From the NCBI RefSeq assembly GCF_001625305.1, contig NW_017804109.1, forward strand, positions 1,160,679 through 1,224,678: a DNA stretch of 64,000 nucleotides, given 5' to 3'. Positions 25,301-34,076 of the stretch are shown here, in pieces; the stretch's first letter is position 1; every line of letters starts with the position of its first letter. The DNA comes from Branchiostoma belcheri (taxonomy: Eukaryota; Chordata; Leptocardii; Amphioxiformes; Branchiostomatidae). The position numbers and the translations under genes are program-made. Under the pieces are notes generated by a model. That model was not told where the DNA came from. It saw only the letters and a program-made list of their open reading frames with translations, and ran no database searches.

Positions 25301-28300
25301 TTTTCGTTCCAGTGGTCGGATTCTAAACAGCCAGCGGCAGATCCTGAGTGACCTCGGGCTGGAGATGGTGATGGCATTCAACGAGAACCGGCGCGGGATG
25401 CAGAACGTGCTCAACAAGGAGACGGAGGCCGACAAGAAGGTCGACCGCTTCTCCTGCCAGACCTGCAAGAAGAAGTTCTCCTCCATCTTTATTCTCAAGG
25501 TCAGTCAAGGACATTTTTATTTGTTTTTTTTCCAGAGAATGATCCAAGACAACTAGATAAAAGATGGTGGTGTACATGAAAGTAGTTCAGTGGTTTAAGT
25601 CATCAAATCTCAGGGAATAGAAACTCGAAATTCTTACAACAAGAAGTTCTCCTCCATCTTCATTCTCAAGGTCAGTCGCACATCTGTCAAGGTCATTTTT
25701 TTTTGTTTGGTCAGAGAACTGGATAAAAGATGGTGTAAAAGGTAGTTTAGTGGATTAAAAGTGATCAGTCTAAGGGCATAGAAATGAATGACCAAGAAAA
25801 ATTAGTTATCCTCCATCTTTGTTCTCAAGGTCAGTCGACAGTTCCTTAGGTCACAGAATGGTTTGAGACAACTGGATAAGAGATGGTGGCATAAGTAGTT
25901 CTGTGGGTTAAATGATCAAATCTCAGGGACTGAACGACCTAGAAAAGAAGTTATCCTCCATTTTTATTCTCAAGGTCGTGGACAGTTCCTTAGGTCACAG
26001 AATGATTCGAGTCAACTGGATAAAAAGATGGTGGCATAAGTAGTTCAGTGATCAAATCTCAGAGCATAGAGGTGAAAGACCTGGAAAAAGAAGTTAGCCT
26101 CCATCTTAATCCTCAAGGTCATCAGTAGACAATTCCTTAGGTGACAGAATGATTCAAGGCAGAAGTAGTTCTGTGGGTTATTAGAGATCTAGTCTTGGGG
26201 CATAGAGGTGAAAGACCTACAAAAAGAAGTTATCCTCCATCTTTACTCTTAAAGGTCAGTGACAGCAAGCCTGTTAAGGACACACGTTTATGATATATTA
26301 TGATACCACAATTTTCTTGGAATTGCAGGGTGTTACCACCAGCATTCTAGCCAGTGTTCATCTTTCACTATGCACACATGACGGGAGTGTTGTATTGTTC
26401 TAAAATTGTTCATAACACTTCAAGAAAGACAAACAACAAGATATATTTTTTGGCATTTAAGTACAGCATTTAAGTACAGTAAGGCTACTTAAGACCACTC
26501 AACATTAGCATCCTCGTCATATCACTCAAACTAACATAATGCCAATCGGCCAATTTAGTTGATGAAAGCATCTCATATTGAAATGTGTTTTTGACACGCT
26601 CCCATGATTTCACATTGTGTCACAGTAATCCCCTTTTCTTTCACTGTGTCAGCAACGAATCTTGTGCCTTTGTTACCTGCCAGAGCGAACGTAATAGTCC
26701 TTTTCAGACATTCAGGAAAACAAAACGTCCTTCACCGGTGATGAACTCGGGTGTGGACGTTCTCTCAGACGGTTTTTGCCACGTGGAACCGGCCAAGCGT
26801 AGAGAAACATAAATTTTCTGCTGTGCAGAGAAAGGGAAAATAATTGTCAGACGTGCCAAAATGATTACCATCAAGTGAATAAACTTCTCTTAACAATAAC
26901 TGGAATAGCTCAAAAATAGTCTTGGCCAAAAAAGATGGAACAGTGGAAAGCATGTTCTCTTGTTCTATTTTTAGACTTTTTGGTTTGTCCAAGGACATTA
27001 TACAGGTTTGTCCAAGGCTCCATACTTTTGACAATGTTTGAGATGACTTCCCAAATTTTTCAAATATTTCTTTTTATTTTGCTCAAGCAATATTTGGCCA
27101 AGTCTCATTTTCTCATAAAGGTTATGAACATGTTGATTACTTTCTAAATTATTATTCTTTGCTATATGGGCAGATACAAAATCGTAGATTTTTTAAACGG
27201 TCAGACGTTTCAGGTAGCATCCACTACCTTCCGAAGATAGTCAAAATCATATTCAGTTGCTTAAGTAACTGTTTTTGGAGTATCACATTACCTGGATGTC
27301 TAACCTTCACTGATGTAACAATTAGCATAAGTTGCTGTAAACTTAAGTTTTATTTTTTCTGTTTCCATCAGACCCACGAGGAGCAGATCCACAAGCTGCA
27401 GCTGCCACTGTCCCACGTGGAGAAGCTGGCTAAGGACTACCGCGACGAGTACAACAAGAAGCACCAGCAGGAGAAGCCGGAGGAGCCGCCCGCCCCGCCG
27501 CCCCACACACCGGTCCCTGCGCCGCCCCCGCCCGGCCCTGTCACTCCGCTCGTACCCACGCTCAGCACAGACCCCCCGCTGCTGCCTCTGGAGCCCATTC
27601 CCTCGCAGGTGAGATCAACGTTTCTGTTCCTGTTGACTCAGTTTGTTAAATCTCTTTTAAATAAAACAGGCCTAGGCATCCTATGATAGCCCCAAATAAG
27701 TAGAATGATAGGAACCATGAAGTCAACATACCAGGCTGGTTTGTAATTCAAACAATGAGTTTCAAACTTTTAATCAAACCACTGTACCGATCGATGGAAA
27801 AACTGTAACAACTCTGAAGAAGAAGGGACTTTCTTCAACTGTTGAGCATTTTGATTCAGAGTCTGAAATTTTTTTTCTCAAATCAGAAAAAATGAAGCAG
27901 GCGAATCCGTGAACCAACAAATTAAATTGGTGTGGCCTATTGGTACTTTTATTTGGCGATTGAGTCAATTTGACAGTCACATGTAGTAAAGTGAATGCGT
28001 ACACAATCAGCAAGAAATTCACAATTATACTGAATAAAACAAGAAATTCACCAAACCTATCAAATGTCACAGAGGTGTGAAATCTCTCATTTTATGTTTC
28101 ACTTTGATGTCTGCTCACCATTCATGATGTTTAATTGTGCAATTCATCGAGCAGGGCAATAAAAATAGATGCACTCTTGGGGAAGGAAAGCACTCAGAAG
28201 GAAGGAAAAGAAGGGACAATGATATGGGTACCGGGTGTGTCCGTTTTACATGCACCTGTTCCAGACACAGTCAGGACACATCCGTCAAAGTTTCGCATGG

Positions 28301-31300
28301 CTTGTCACCTCAATGGAAGGCCCGTGGAAACCTTGACCCTCTATTGATGACTATCAGTCCTTGATGAGAGCTGCCATTTACCAAATTGCAATCAAGCATT
28401 TTATGGTGTGATAATATTGCTTCATGCAGTTGTCAACCCCCCAAAAGAACATGTGGTTTGCAAAGAAGTTTTATTAATTAAAAAGTGGGCTGCACATGTC
28501 AAAATGAACCCTTTGTCATTGGTATTGATGTAGGAATTGTTGGAATGTTGAAATGAAGAAAAATTTCAGTGCATCAGAAATAACCTGAGGGAGGGTCACT
28601 TTGTAAAAGGACAGTCTTCTGTCTGTGCACAATGAAAGGTGGGGATTAGGTCATTAATAATGCAGGTATTAGAAATAAATACCTGTAATATTAGCGGGAA
28701 ACCTGTTGGCTGTTCAGTCAATCGCCTGGAAAGCTTTTTCTTTTATTTAGGCTCTGAATGGGGTTTTAGGCCTGCAGGATTTCTTTCAAAAGAAGAAGAC
28801 AAGCTTGTATAGTTGAAAAATTCCAGGAAAGGGATTCGACATTCCACCAATGCCACCAATATTTCTTACATCGAGTTTTCAGGTTGTTCATGGTCATTTT
28901 CTAATCACAGTGCACTGGCAAACCCCATACCTAGCCTTTCATTGTCAGGTGTCTCAGAGACACAGCCTTAAACTGAAATTTTGTCTGGGGATCTCAAATG
29001 CCTTCGTGGCAAAAGAAAGTCGTAATGCTGGCCGAAGCTCTAACGGAAAGTGTGGTGATGTTCATCCCACCTGAACCACCTGTTCTCTCACCTGTTGCCC
29101 CACCTAACTCACCTGTCTCACCTGTAATGCCAATCATCATGTCTGTGTTCCAGGTGCTGGAGGCCCCACCTCAGCTGTACCAGTGTGACAAGTGCAGCCT
29201 GATGTTCCCGTCCCTGGACATGTGGAGAGAGCACCAGAAAATACACTTCCAGGTACGCAACTGTCTATATTTCTATTTCATATTGGGCCAAACCCCATAT
29301 AGGGCATCCCGCCCAGGGGTTTTGACAGAATTTAGGAAGTGTGAAAAACTGTTCATAAACCATTGCCATTGCTTCTTTTCTTTTATACTCCATATAGGTG
29401 GTAACAGTCAATCCAGAAAATAGCAATCCACATATACCTACATGTATATAAAACCCAATACATAGACCAGTGCAGGTTCGGTTCAGATAGACATCAGAAA
29501 TACCTGCTCCGTTCCAATTATTACCTGCAAATGCAGGTGGTATTTCCAGCCCTGAGGGGGACAGATTTTTTTGGCGATATCTTTTCAAATTGTATATCTG
29601 GCAAATTGCCTTCAGGCGTGACACACCAGTTTTGTAAGACCAGACTGTATAAGGGTTGAACCACTCACACCGGGAAGGACCTGTACTGTTTTTGATACAT
29701 GCAGTGGGATCTTCAACGCGCTCGAGTTTTGGCTGCTCTCAAAAACTGTCTTGACACCTAAAGAATTTTTTATCCAGTTAATTGATTTCTTTTGTATTAT
29801 GTACTTAATTGTTTGTTTTAGCTTTTGTTCATTTTTGCAATACAATGTACTCAAAATGACCTGCTGGCCACTTTTCATTTGAGGTCATGAGGGAAGAGGT
29901 CAGGGTCAGAAAAACAAATATAATAACAAAGCAGTCTTTTATTTATTAATTACCTATTTTTTGCATTGTGGGACTTAATGCATGTAAAGATATACATGTA
30001 TTCAAAGCTTTCTCTAGCATCTCTCAAGAAATCTGTTTAGTAGAAATTTTGTCAATCAGTGACTTGCTTTGAAAGAAACATGTACATCATGTACAGATAG
30101 GTATAGATGTACAGTAGACATTGAAAATTTGGAGGTACATGTTTCTACTACATGTAACTGTTAACCCTACGTGACTGATGAACCTCTTCAACAACATCCA
30201 TGAAATCTGATTTTTACCGTTGTTTCCTTGTGTCCTTTCTAGGGGAAGCGTCCTCGGACCCGCATCACGGACGAGCAGCTGAAGATCCTGCGGGCTCACT
30301 TCGACATCAACAACTCGCCCAGCGAGGACCAGATCCTGGAGATGTCCGAGAAGTCCGGCCTGCCCACCAAGGTCATCAAGCACTGGTTCCGCAACACGCT
30401 GTTCAAGGAGCGCCAGCGCAACAAGGACTCTCCTTACAACTTCAACAACCCGCCATCCACGCCGCTTCCCGAAGACGCCAAGAACCTGACCACGGTGAAG
30501 TCGTCGCCCGCGACAACGCCCTCATCTGCAGAGAAGGCGGTTGCCATGACGCCGCCCGTAGTAAACACGCCCGTTGCCACGGTGACCACCACATCAACGC
30601 AGGCGCAGATCCAGGAGGAGCAGCGTAAGGCGGAGGCGGAACGCACGGCTCGGCGCGCGGGACGTACCCGCTTCACCGACTACCAGATCAAAGTCCTGCA
30701 GGAGTTCTTCGAGCAGAACGCCTACCCGAAAGACGACGATCTGGAACACCTCTCGAAGATCCTGAACCTGAGCCCGCGCGTCATCGTGGTCTGGTTCCAG
30801 AACGCCCGCCAAAAGGCGAGGAAGAGCTTCGAGAACCAGCCGACCAGCCCGCGCACGACCGACAGCGTCGACGAGAGCCGCTACCAGCGCACGCCCGGCC
30901 TGAACTACCAGTGCAAGAAGTGCCAGTCCGTCTTTCCCCGCTTCTTTGACCTGATGAAGCACCAGAAGCAGGAGTGCTACGCCGGGGAGAGCAGCAGCGG
31001 CGCAGAGAGCACCAGCAGCACCGACAGCAAGACGCCGACCGACATGAAGGAACGGCTGGAGGGGAAGGATGCAAAGTCCGACAAGAAGGAGATCAAATTC
31101 CCAGCCGCCATGCCACCGCCGCCGCCCCCTTCACAACACCTCATGCACTACCAGTGCGACAAGTGCAACCTGGCCTTCCCAACGTTCGACCTGTGGCGGG
31201 AGCACCAGAAGGTCCACTTCCTGTCTCCGTACGCGCCGTTCTTCCCCTCCCCACTCATGGATAGCCCCTACATGATGTACATGCCGTACGCGCTCGACCA

Positions 31301-34076
31301 GCTCGCAGCACACCAGATGATGGCGGCCGCCGGCGCAAGCCCGCTCCTACCGCAGTCCCTCGGCGAGACGACGTCCTCCTCAAAACGCAAACACTCAGAG
31401 ATGGAGGACGGGAAGGGGTTGTCCCAGGACGGCCAGCTGTCCCTGAGCTCCCCCGACCAGGACTCTCCCCGCGAGGGCAACAAGCGTCTGCGCACCACCA
31501 TCACGCCAGAGCAGCTGGAGATACTGTACCAGAAGTACCAGATCGACTGCAACCCGACCAGGAAGATGCTGGACCTGATCGCCCGGGAGGTGGGGCTGAA
31601 GAAGCGCGTGGTGCAGGTCTGGTTCCAGAACACGCGGGCCCGCGAACGTAAAGGCCAGTTCCGGGTCACCGGGCCCTCCCTCACCCACAAGCGCTGTCCG
31701 TTCTGCCGGGCCATGTTCAAGGCCAAGACGGCCCTCGACGCCCACATCAAGTCCCGCCACTGGGTCGAGCTCATCAGCAGTAACAAGTCCGTCGAGGCCA
31801 TCATCCAGAGCTCCGAGACCGTCACCGACGCCGAGCTCGCCAAGGCGGCCGCCATGTCGCATCACCCCGACGACACGCACCGCCCGTCCGAGCACCACCA
31901 GAGCAAGAAGCCCGACAACCAGCCCGACCCGCGGGACAACAGCTACCCCTCGGCTGAGAAGATGCTCGCTCGGTTCGCGGCTATAAAACAAGAGAAGGAA
32001 GAAGACAACAAAAGCGAGCAGCCGTCCACCTCGGCTCAGGAGCAGAACGGGGAAAGCTCGTTGCTGGGCAACCACGCCCAATCAGAAGAGCCGCTAAATA
32101 AGATTAAGGAAGAGCTGCCGAGTCTCCTGAACGAGTCCACCGCATCCTGCAGCAGTATGGGGGATGACACGCTCGGCTCTATTACTAAGGAGCAGATCTC
32201 GCCTTCCATAGAGGGCATGTCCCAACACGACGTGGCGGAGAGCATCAACTCGGACGAAGATGGCTCGCACAACTTCAGCTACACGCTCGACGAGGACATG
32301 CACTCCGACGCGGGCAGCGCCGGGCGCAGCGAGGAGTCCTCGACCTGCGACCCCCAGTCGCCTAGCAACAAGCACCTGCCGGGCAAGCGCTACCGCACGC
32401 AGATGTCCAACCTGCAGCTGAAGATGCTCAAGTCCGCCTTCACCGAGTACAAGACGCCCACCATGCAGGAGTGTGAGATCCTGGGCAATGAGATCGGCCT
32501 GCCCAAACGCGTGGTGCAGGTCTGGTTCCAGAACGCCCGCGCCAAGGACAAGAAGTCAAAGCTGGCCCTGGGGAAGCACTACCCCCCCGGGCAGTTCGAC
32601 AAGCCCAAGGAGGAGTGCAGCCTCTGTGGGGTGAAGTACTCCGCCAAGCTCTCGGTCCGCGACCACATCTTCACCCAGCAACACATCTCCAAGCTCAAGA
32701 ACTACTTCTCGGAGCAGCTGGCCAAGGAGAAGGAGTACGTGGACCCCACGGCCATGCAGCGCATGTTCCAGCAGCAGGGCCTCGAGCGGCTGCGCCAGGC
32801 TAACGAGGCGCTGGCCGTGCACCAGCAGGCCGCCATGATGGGAGCCTCGCCCATGATGCAGATGCCGGGCTCCGCCTTCCACACGCTGCACCCGCTCAGC
32901 CCCATGGCGTTCATGGGGCTGGGACAGCAGTCCGGCGCGAGCGAGACAGCCTCGCCCAAACTCAGCAGCCCCAGCGCCGCCGCCGCCGCCGAAAACCAAA
33001 GCAAGGAGAAGGAGGTGAAGGTGAAGGAGGAGAAAGTTGAAACGCCGGAGACCAGCCTGGCCCTGCCGGGGTTCGGGCAGAGCCCCATCGGCGCGCACGA
33101 CTCGCTGTCGGCCGGCAGCTCCGCCTTCCTGCCGTACTACATGGGCACGCTGCCCCCGTACTACCTGCAGCAGCTGGCCAGCATGCAGGGCGCGTACCTG
33201 CACCAGATGGTACGGCGCCGGAGCCGCCGCGGCACAGAGCTTCTTCCCGTACGACATCCCGGTGTCCCTGCAGGGCACGGCGCTGGGCGACATCACCTCT
33301 CCCATGCTCCAGCAGTACTCCGCACAGGCCCTGCAGGAACTCATGACGTCTCCGCACGCCGCGCCCAAGGACCTGTCCTGCAAGACGCCGTCCTCGTCCG
33401 CCGAGAAGGAGGACGCCAAGAAGCAGGACGGCCACAGCAAGGCGGGGTCGGCGTCCGCCCTGGCCGGCACCCGTGCGTTACCAAGTGCCATCGTTGCAAG
33501 TTCATCTGTAAGAAGTGTCAGATGGTGTTCCCCGACGAGGAGTCGGCCATCGGCCACCAGCGGACCTTCTGCTACTTCGGCCGCACGTTCGAGAGCGAGG
33601 AGACCCTGGTGCGCGTGTACGAGGACGAGTACCGGTGCGCGGCGTGCTCCGAGCGCTTCGCGGGGGAGGAGCAGCTGGACGCCCACCTGCGCTCCCCCGC
33701 CCACAAGACCAACGCGGCCAAATACACTCCGCCAACAGCACCGCCCGAAAAGAGCGACAAAGAAGGAAGAGAACGCAGCAGCAGCATCGACAATGGTACA
33801 GCAAAGTCTAGAGAGGCAAAAGGCGCCGCCGCCGCTGTCCCCCTAGCGGCGGCCGCCGGACATGCAAACACTTCTAATACTACTTCTACTAGCACACCAA
33901 AGCCAAGTACTTCTACTTTAGCCCACTCCGCCGCGGCGGAAGCAGCCGAGAAGAGCGGCCCGGAAGCGACGGACAGTAGGAAAACCACGGACGGTCCGTC
34001 CATAGGACCGTCGCTAGGCGAGACCGAAAACGGAGGAGCGCCCGAGGAGAAGAGACCCCGGGTGGAAGGAAGCTGA
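16157..34076 (+). CDS. ZFHX3: ZFHX3/ZFHX4-type zinc-finger homeodomain transcription factor, 5' partial, 14 exons
   Basis: Nuclear DNA-binding regulator of the ATBF1/zfh-2 family, probably the single pro-orthologue of vertebrate ZFHX2/3/4. Coding exons: 16157-16319, 17290-17593, 18267-18515, 18912-19079, 19536-19659, 20177-20532, 20929-21072, 23102-23367, 23835-23972, 24848-24966, 25313-25499, 27372-27608, 29154-29252, 30243-34076. All junctions are GT-AG and phases agree except across the 23102 exon. The order of parts matches vertebrate ZFHX3: C2H2 fingers, Gln-rich stretch, finger, Pro-rich linker, four homeodomains alternating with fingers, two C-terminal fingers, Ser/Thr/Ala-rich tail. 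Signature matches include [46 protein letters not shown] and [16 protein letters not shown]. Three psi-K-x-E motifs (IKQE, IKEE, VKEE) could be SUMO sites (inference). The N-terminal fingers and start codon must lie upstream of the window or in unrecognised exons. Two frame breaks are described in the exon entries. Confidence 0.95.
16393..16471 (+). pseudogene. ZFHX3: Duplicate of ZFHX finger exon end with donor
   Basis: Encodes [20 protein letters not shown] then ISQHR and a gtacac donor, but has no acceptor: the upstream side is a (cact)n microsatellite. A third, worse copy is at about 16609-16634. Confidence 0.85.
16812..17200 (+). pseudogene. ZFHX3: Four upstream copies of the 17290 exon start with acceptor
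   Basis: Each copy is cag or tag followed by tgtccagcc: near 16817, 16873, 16996 and 17160. The second and third extend through the finger (CNDKY; the third to [17 protein letters not shown] and a stop at about 17109). The third keeps 100 bp of coding similarity. Confidence 0.85.
17290..17593 (+). CDS. ZFHX3: ZFHX exon with C2H2 finger
   Basis: Acceptor cccgcag, donor acg/gtttgt (weak). One nucleotide completes the Ser codon split by the preceding intron; leaves in phase 0. Encodes the finger [18 protein letters not shown], then [15 protein letters not shown], closely matching the vertebrate CPLCQD finger, followed by an acidic and Ser-rich linker. Its 5' end and acceptor are repeated upstream four times between 16812 and 17200. 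Confidence 0.9.
17790..18245 (+). mobile_element. Dispersed repeat ending in gtacaataaaggtcttc
   Basis: The 3' end (ttagcccagtggggcaaaaa then tgtacaataaaggtctt) has an internal AATAAA and lies about 20 bp from the acceptor of the 18267 exon. The 5' limit is uncertain. Confidence 0.4.
18267..18515 (+). CDS. ZFHX3: ZFHX exon with two C2H2 fingers
   Basis: Phase 0 to 0; acceptor atacag, donor caacag/gtctgt. Encodes [18 protein letters not shown] and the finger [20 protein letters not shown], then [10 protein letters not shown]. The second is nearly identical to human ZFHX3. Confidence 0.93.
18912..19079 (+). CDS. ZFHX3: ZFHX exon with C2H2 fingers
   Basis: Phase 0 to 0; acceptor tctccag, donor cacaag/gtaaga. 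Encodes [20 protein letters not shown] plus the [11 protein letters not shown] link and the start of the next finger, [16 protein letters not shown], whose second His comes from the next exon (HMETSH). Confidence 0.94.
19536..19659 (+). CDS. ZFHX3: ZFHX exon completing a finger
   Basis: Acceptor cactag, donor caag/gtatgt; phase 0 in, 1 out. Begins [14 protein letters not shown], matching vertebrate KKHLETSHLELSEAD, so it finishes the finger begun in the previous exon. The 20 bases just before the acceptor resemble the last 20 bases of the previous exon. Confidence 0.85.
19700..20110. repeat. Tandem array of the ccaggtggtccttatgtaga family
   Basis: Six or so units of about 70 bp (tatcaatggccaggtgg, agaggtggtcact), same family as 4285-4480, placed between two coding exons. 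Confidence 0.8.
20177..20532 (+). CDS. ZFHX3: ZFHX exon, acidic linker and C2H2 fingers
   Basis: Acceptor gcacag, donor gcaag/gtaagg; phase 1 in, 0 out. Acidic Ser/Asp-rich linker, a finger [19 protein letters not shown], and the beginning of the next finger [17 protein letters not shown] (vertebrate MEKFLDPSRPYKCTVCK). Confidence 0.93.
20640..20905 (+). mobile_element. 3' end of a non-LTR retrotransposon
   Basis: From about 20696 reads [20 protein letters not shown] then [20 protein letters not shown] and a stop, with an upstream in-frame TAG, then 3' UTR (gaagctggtgtgccaaaggg). It lies 25 bp before the next ZFHX exon. Confidence 0.75.
20929..21072 (+). CDS. ZFHX3: ZFHX exon with C2H2 fingers
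   Basis: Phase 0 to 0; acceptor tttgcag, donor taac/gtaagg. Encodes [20 protein letters not shown] and ends in KPFKCNICN, the first half of the next finger. Among the most conserved segments of the gene. Confidence 0.95.
21425..21535. repeat. Three tandem copies of about 47 bp
   Basis: tgttcaagtaggaattcttc then tctgtttttttccaa repeated with small changes. Confidence 0.75.
21770..22100. promoter_or_regulatory. Candidate intronic enhancer
   Basis: Repeat-free block in the intron before the 23102 exon, with TCF/LEF-like cores (tttcaaaggcc, ctccaaaggcg, cctttgtgg) and homeodomain cores (tctgattagcaag, gtactgattagggag, gattttaattgaaag). Confidence 0.35.
22545..23101 (+). repeat. Intronic array echoing the acceptor and start of the 23102 exon
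   Basis: Polypyrimidine-cag followed by gttgcttacagctatgac-like sequence recurs at about 22553, 22646, 22840 and 22960 (plus a remnant near 22715) before the true acceptor. Real exon start: gttgcgtatagccaaggg. Period roughly 90-190 bp. Confidence 0.75.
23102..23367 (+). CDS. ZFHX3: ZFHX exon with finger and poly-Gln; 1-nt frame break
   Basis: Acceptor tcccccag, donor caacag/gtaaac. Starts [20 protein letters not shown], completing the previous finger. The 266-nt length is not compatible with phase 0 on both sides. The opening frame reaches a stop at about 23291, while the +1 frame continues as [15 protein letters not shown] and poly-Gln into the next exon. The break falls in the C/G homopolymer tract about 23200-23260, so a single missing base in the assembly is likely. 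Both halves match vertebrate ZFHX3 (KKLADMI then poly-Q). Confidence 0.85.
23368..23740 (+). repeat. Minisatellite of 5' splice-site-like units after the poly-Gln exon
   Basis: Units such as caacaacaggtaaacaat followed by ttcctatatgtaaa are repeated about ten times directly after the exon end caacaacag/gtaaac, so the true donor is followed by many look-alikes. Confidence 0.85.
23835..23972 (+). CDS. ZFHX3: ZFHX exon, Gln-rich then start of a finger-like segment
   Basis: Acceptor ccgcag, donor cacag/gtgggg, phase 0 to 0. Encodes [15 protein letters not shown], a hydrophobic linker and [13 protein letters not shown], a CxxC half finger. Frame and position agree with the Gln-rich region of the family; the half finger is not obviously present in vertebrate ZFHX3. 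Confidence 0.75.
24848..24966 (+). CDS. ZFHX3: ZFHX exon, Ala/Ser-rich linker
   Basis: Acceptor cccctag, donor ctccag/gtaaac; phase 0 in, 2 out. Encodes [20 protein letters not shown] and an Ala/Ser/Pro-rich tail. Low complexity, supported by frame, GC content and splice sites; position corresponds to the vertebrate AEFQLNPEVSLP segment. Confidence 0.7.
24967..25070 (+). repeat. Short array of the same gtaaac units after the next exon but one
   Basis: gtaaacaacttttgtatgtg then caacaacaggtaaac units (three or four). Related to the array at 23368; downstream flanks are also similar (cacagctccaattttatt versus cacagctccagttttact). Confidence 0.75.
25313..25499 (+). CDS. ZFHX3: ZFHX exon with half of a C2H2 finger
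   Basis: Acceptor gttccag, donor ctcaag/gtcagt; phase 2 in, 0 out. Encodes [20 protein letters not shown] and [17 protein letters not shown], matching vertebrate FGFELVIQYNENKQKVQ and CDSCGKLFSNILILK. Its last 30 bases plus donor recur five times in the following 770 bp. Confidence 0.9.
25500..26270 (+). repeat. Tandem array carrying copies of the 25313 exon end and donor
   Basis: Unit of about 140-170 bp. Copies of ctccatctttattctcaagg plus tcagt occur near 25650, 25810, 25954, 26098 and 26237; the first still reads [10 protein letters not shown]. The rest of the unit is intronic (ccttaggtcacagaatg, gataaaagatggtggca). Confidence 0.85.
26560..26860. promoter_or_regulatory. Repeat-free intronic block
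   Basis: Contrasts with the array immediately upstream; contains ttgccacgtggaacc (E-box CACGTG) and gcaacgaatcttgtgc. Regulatory role unproven. Confidence 0.25.
27185..27320 (+). mobile_element. Dispersed repeat fragment (gacgtttcaggtagcatcca family)
   Basis: gacgtttcaggtagcatcca ... acctggatgtctaaccttca; the latter block recurs near 43246 and, as tgcctggatgtctcaccttc, near 63400. Resembles ends of Penelope-like elements (inference). Confidence 0.4.
27372..27608 (+). CDS. ZFHX3: ZFHX exon, end of finger and Pro-rich linker
   Basis: Acceptor ccatcag, donor cgcag/gtgaga; phase 0 to 0. [20 protein letters not shown] then [11 protein letters not shown] corresponds to vertebrate QEHVHQ...FAKQYRDHYDKLYP, followed by a Pro-rich stretch as in ZFHX3. 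Confidence 0.9.
29154..29252 (+). CDS. ZFHX3: ZFHX exon with an additional finger before homeodomain 1
   Basis: Acceptor gttccag, donor tccag/gtacgc; phase 0 to 0, 33 codons. Encodes [20 protein letters not shown], then KIHFQ, a finger very similar to the one at 31150-31221 ([20 protein letters not shown]). Vertebrate ZFHX3 has no obvious finger here, so this is a lineage-specific gain, a vertebrate loss, or an alternatively included exon. Confidence 0.75.
29270..29560. mobile_element. Dispersed repeat related to the hAT-like element at 43529
   Basis: aaaccattgccattgcttct, cagaaatacctgctccg and ggtatttccagccctgag are reverse-orientation relatives of the 43529-43790 element. The 5' part (catcccgcccaggggttttg) also occurs near 51250. 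Confidence 0.5.
30243..34076 (+). CDS. ZFHX3: ZFHX terminal exon with four homeodomains and six fingers
   Basis: Acceptor tttctag at 30242, stop TGA 34074-34076. Homeodomain 1 about 30246-30425 (WFRN in helix 3, as in vertebrate HD1), HD2 30654-30833, HD3 31482-31661, HD4 32385-32564 (WFQN in all three). Fingers near 30904, 31150, 31690, 32612, 33490 and 33631. HD-finger pairs and the [14 protein letters not shown] motif are diagnostic of ZFHX3/4. Frame is disturbed between about 33209 and 33485. After HQM the reading frame gives an Arg-rich nonsense stretch, while the -1 frame reads [20 protein letters not shown] and [13 protein letters not shown], resembling vertebrate MYG..LFPYSPALSQ. The original frame resumes at [10 protein letters not shown]. 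One extra base near 33209 (atggtacgg) and one compensating change near 33470-33485 would explain this. Confidence 0.95.
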   Translation, partial: GKRPRTRITDEQLKILRAHFDINNSPSEDQILEMSEKSGLPTKVIKHWFRNTLFKERQRNKDSPYNFNNPPSTPLPEDAKNLTTVKSSPATTPSSAEKAVAMTPPVVNTPVATVTTTSTQAQIQEEQRKAEAERTARRAGRTRFTDYQIKVLQEFFEQNAYPKDDDLEHLSKILNLSPRVIVVWFQNARQKARKSFENQPTSPRTTDSVDESRYQRTPGLNYQCKKCQSVFPRFFDLMKHQKQECYAGESSSGAESTSSTDSKTPTDMKERLEGKDAKSDKKEIKFPAAMPPPPPPSQHLMHYQCDKCNLAFPTFDLWREHQKVHFLSPYAPFFPSPLMDSPYMMYMPYALDQLAAHQMMAAAGASPLLPQSLGETTSSSKRKHSEMEDGKGLSQDGQLSLSSPDQDSPREGNKRLRTTITPEQLEILYQKYQIDCNPTRKMLDLIAREVGLKKRVVQVWFQNTRARERKGQFRVTGPSLTHKRCPFCRAMFKAKTALDAHIKSRHWVELISSNKSVEAIIQSSETVTDAELAKAAAMSHHPDDTHRPSEHHQSKKPDNQPDPRDNSYPSAEKMLARFAAIKQEKEEDNKSEQPSTSAQEQNGESSLLGNHAQSEEPLNKIKEELPSLLNESTASCSSMGDDTLGSITKEQISPSIEGMSQHDVAESINSDEDGSHNFSYTLDEDMHSDAGSAGRSEESSTCDPQSPSNKHLPGKRYRTQMSNLQLKMLKSAFTEYKTPTMQECEILGNEIGLPKRVVQVWFQNARAKDKKSKLALGKHYPPGQFDKPKEECSLCGVKYSAKLSVRDHIFTQQHISKLKNYFSEQLAKEKEYVDPTAMQRMFQQQGLERLRQANEALAVHQQAAMMGASPMMQMPGSAFHTLHPLSPMAFMGLGQQSGASETASPKLSSPSAAAAAENQSKEKEVKVKEEKVETPETSLALPGFGQSPIGAHDSLSAGSSAFLPYYMGTLPPYYLQQLASMQGAYLHQMVRRRSRRGTELLPVRHPGVPAGHGAGRHHLSHAPAVLRTGPAGTHDVSARRAQGPVLQDAVLVRREGGRQEAGRPQQGGVGVRPGRHPCVTKCHRCKFICKKCQMVFPDEESAIGHQRTFCYFGRTFESEETLVRVYEDEYRCAACSERFAGEEQLDAHLRSPAHKTNAAKYTPPTAPPEKSDKEGRERSSSIDNGTAKSREAKGAAAAVPLAAAAGHANTSNTTSTSTPKPSTSTLAHSAAAEAAEKSGPEATDSRKTTDGPSIGPSLGETENGGAPEEKRPRVEGS

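Noticed and set aside
32556..33704. 382-residue antisense open frame
   Set aside because: Shadow of the GC-rich ZFHX coding exon on the opposite strand.
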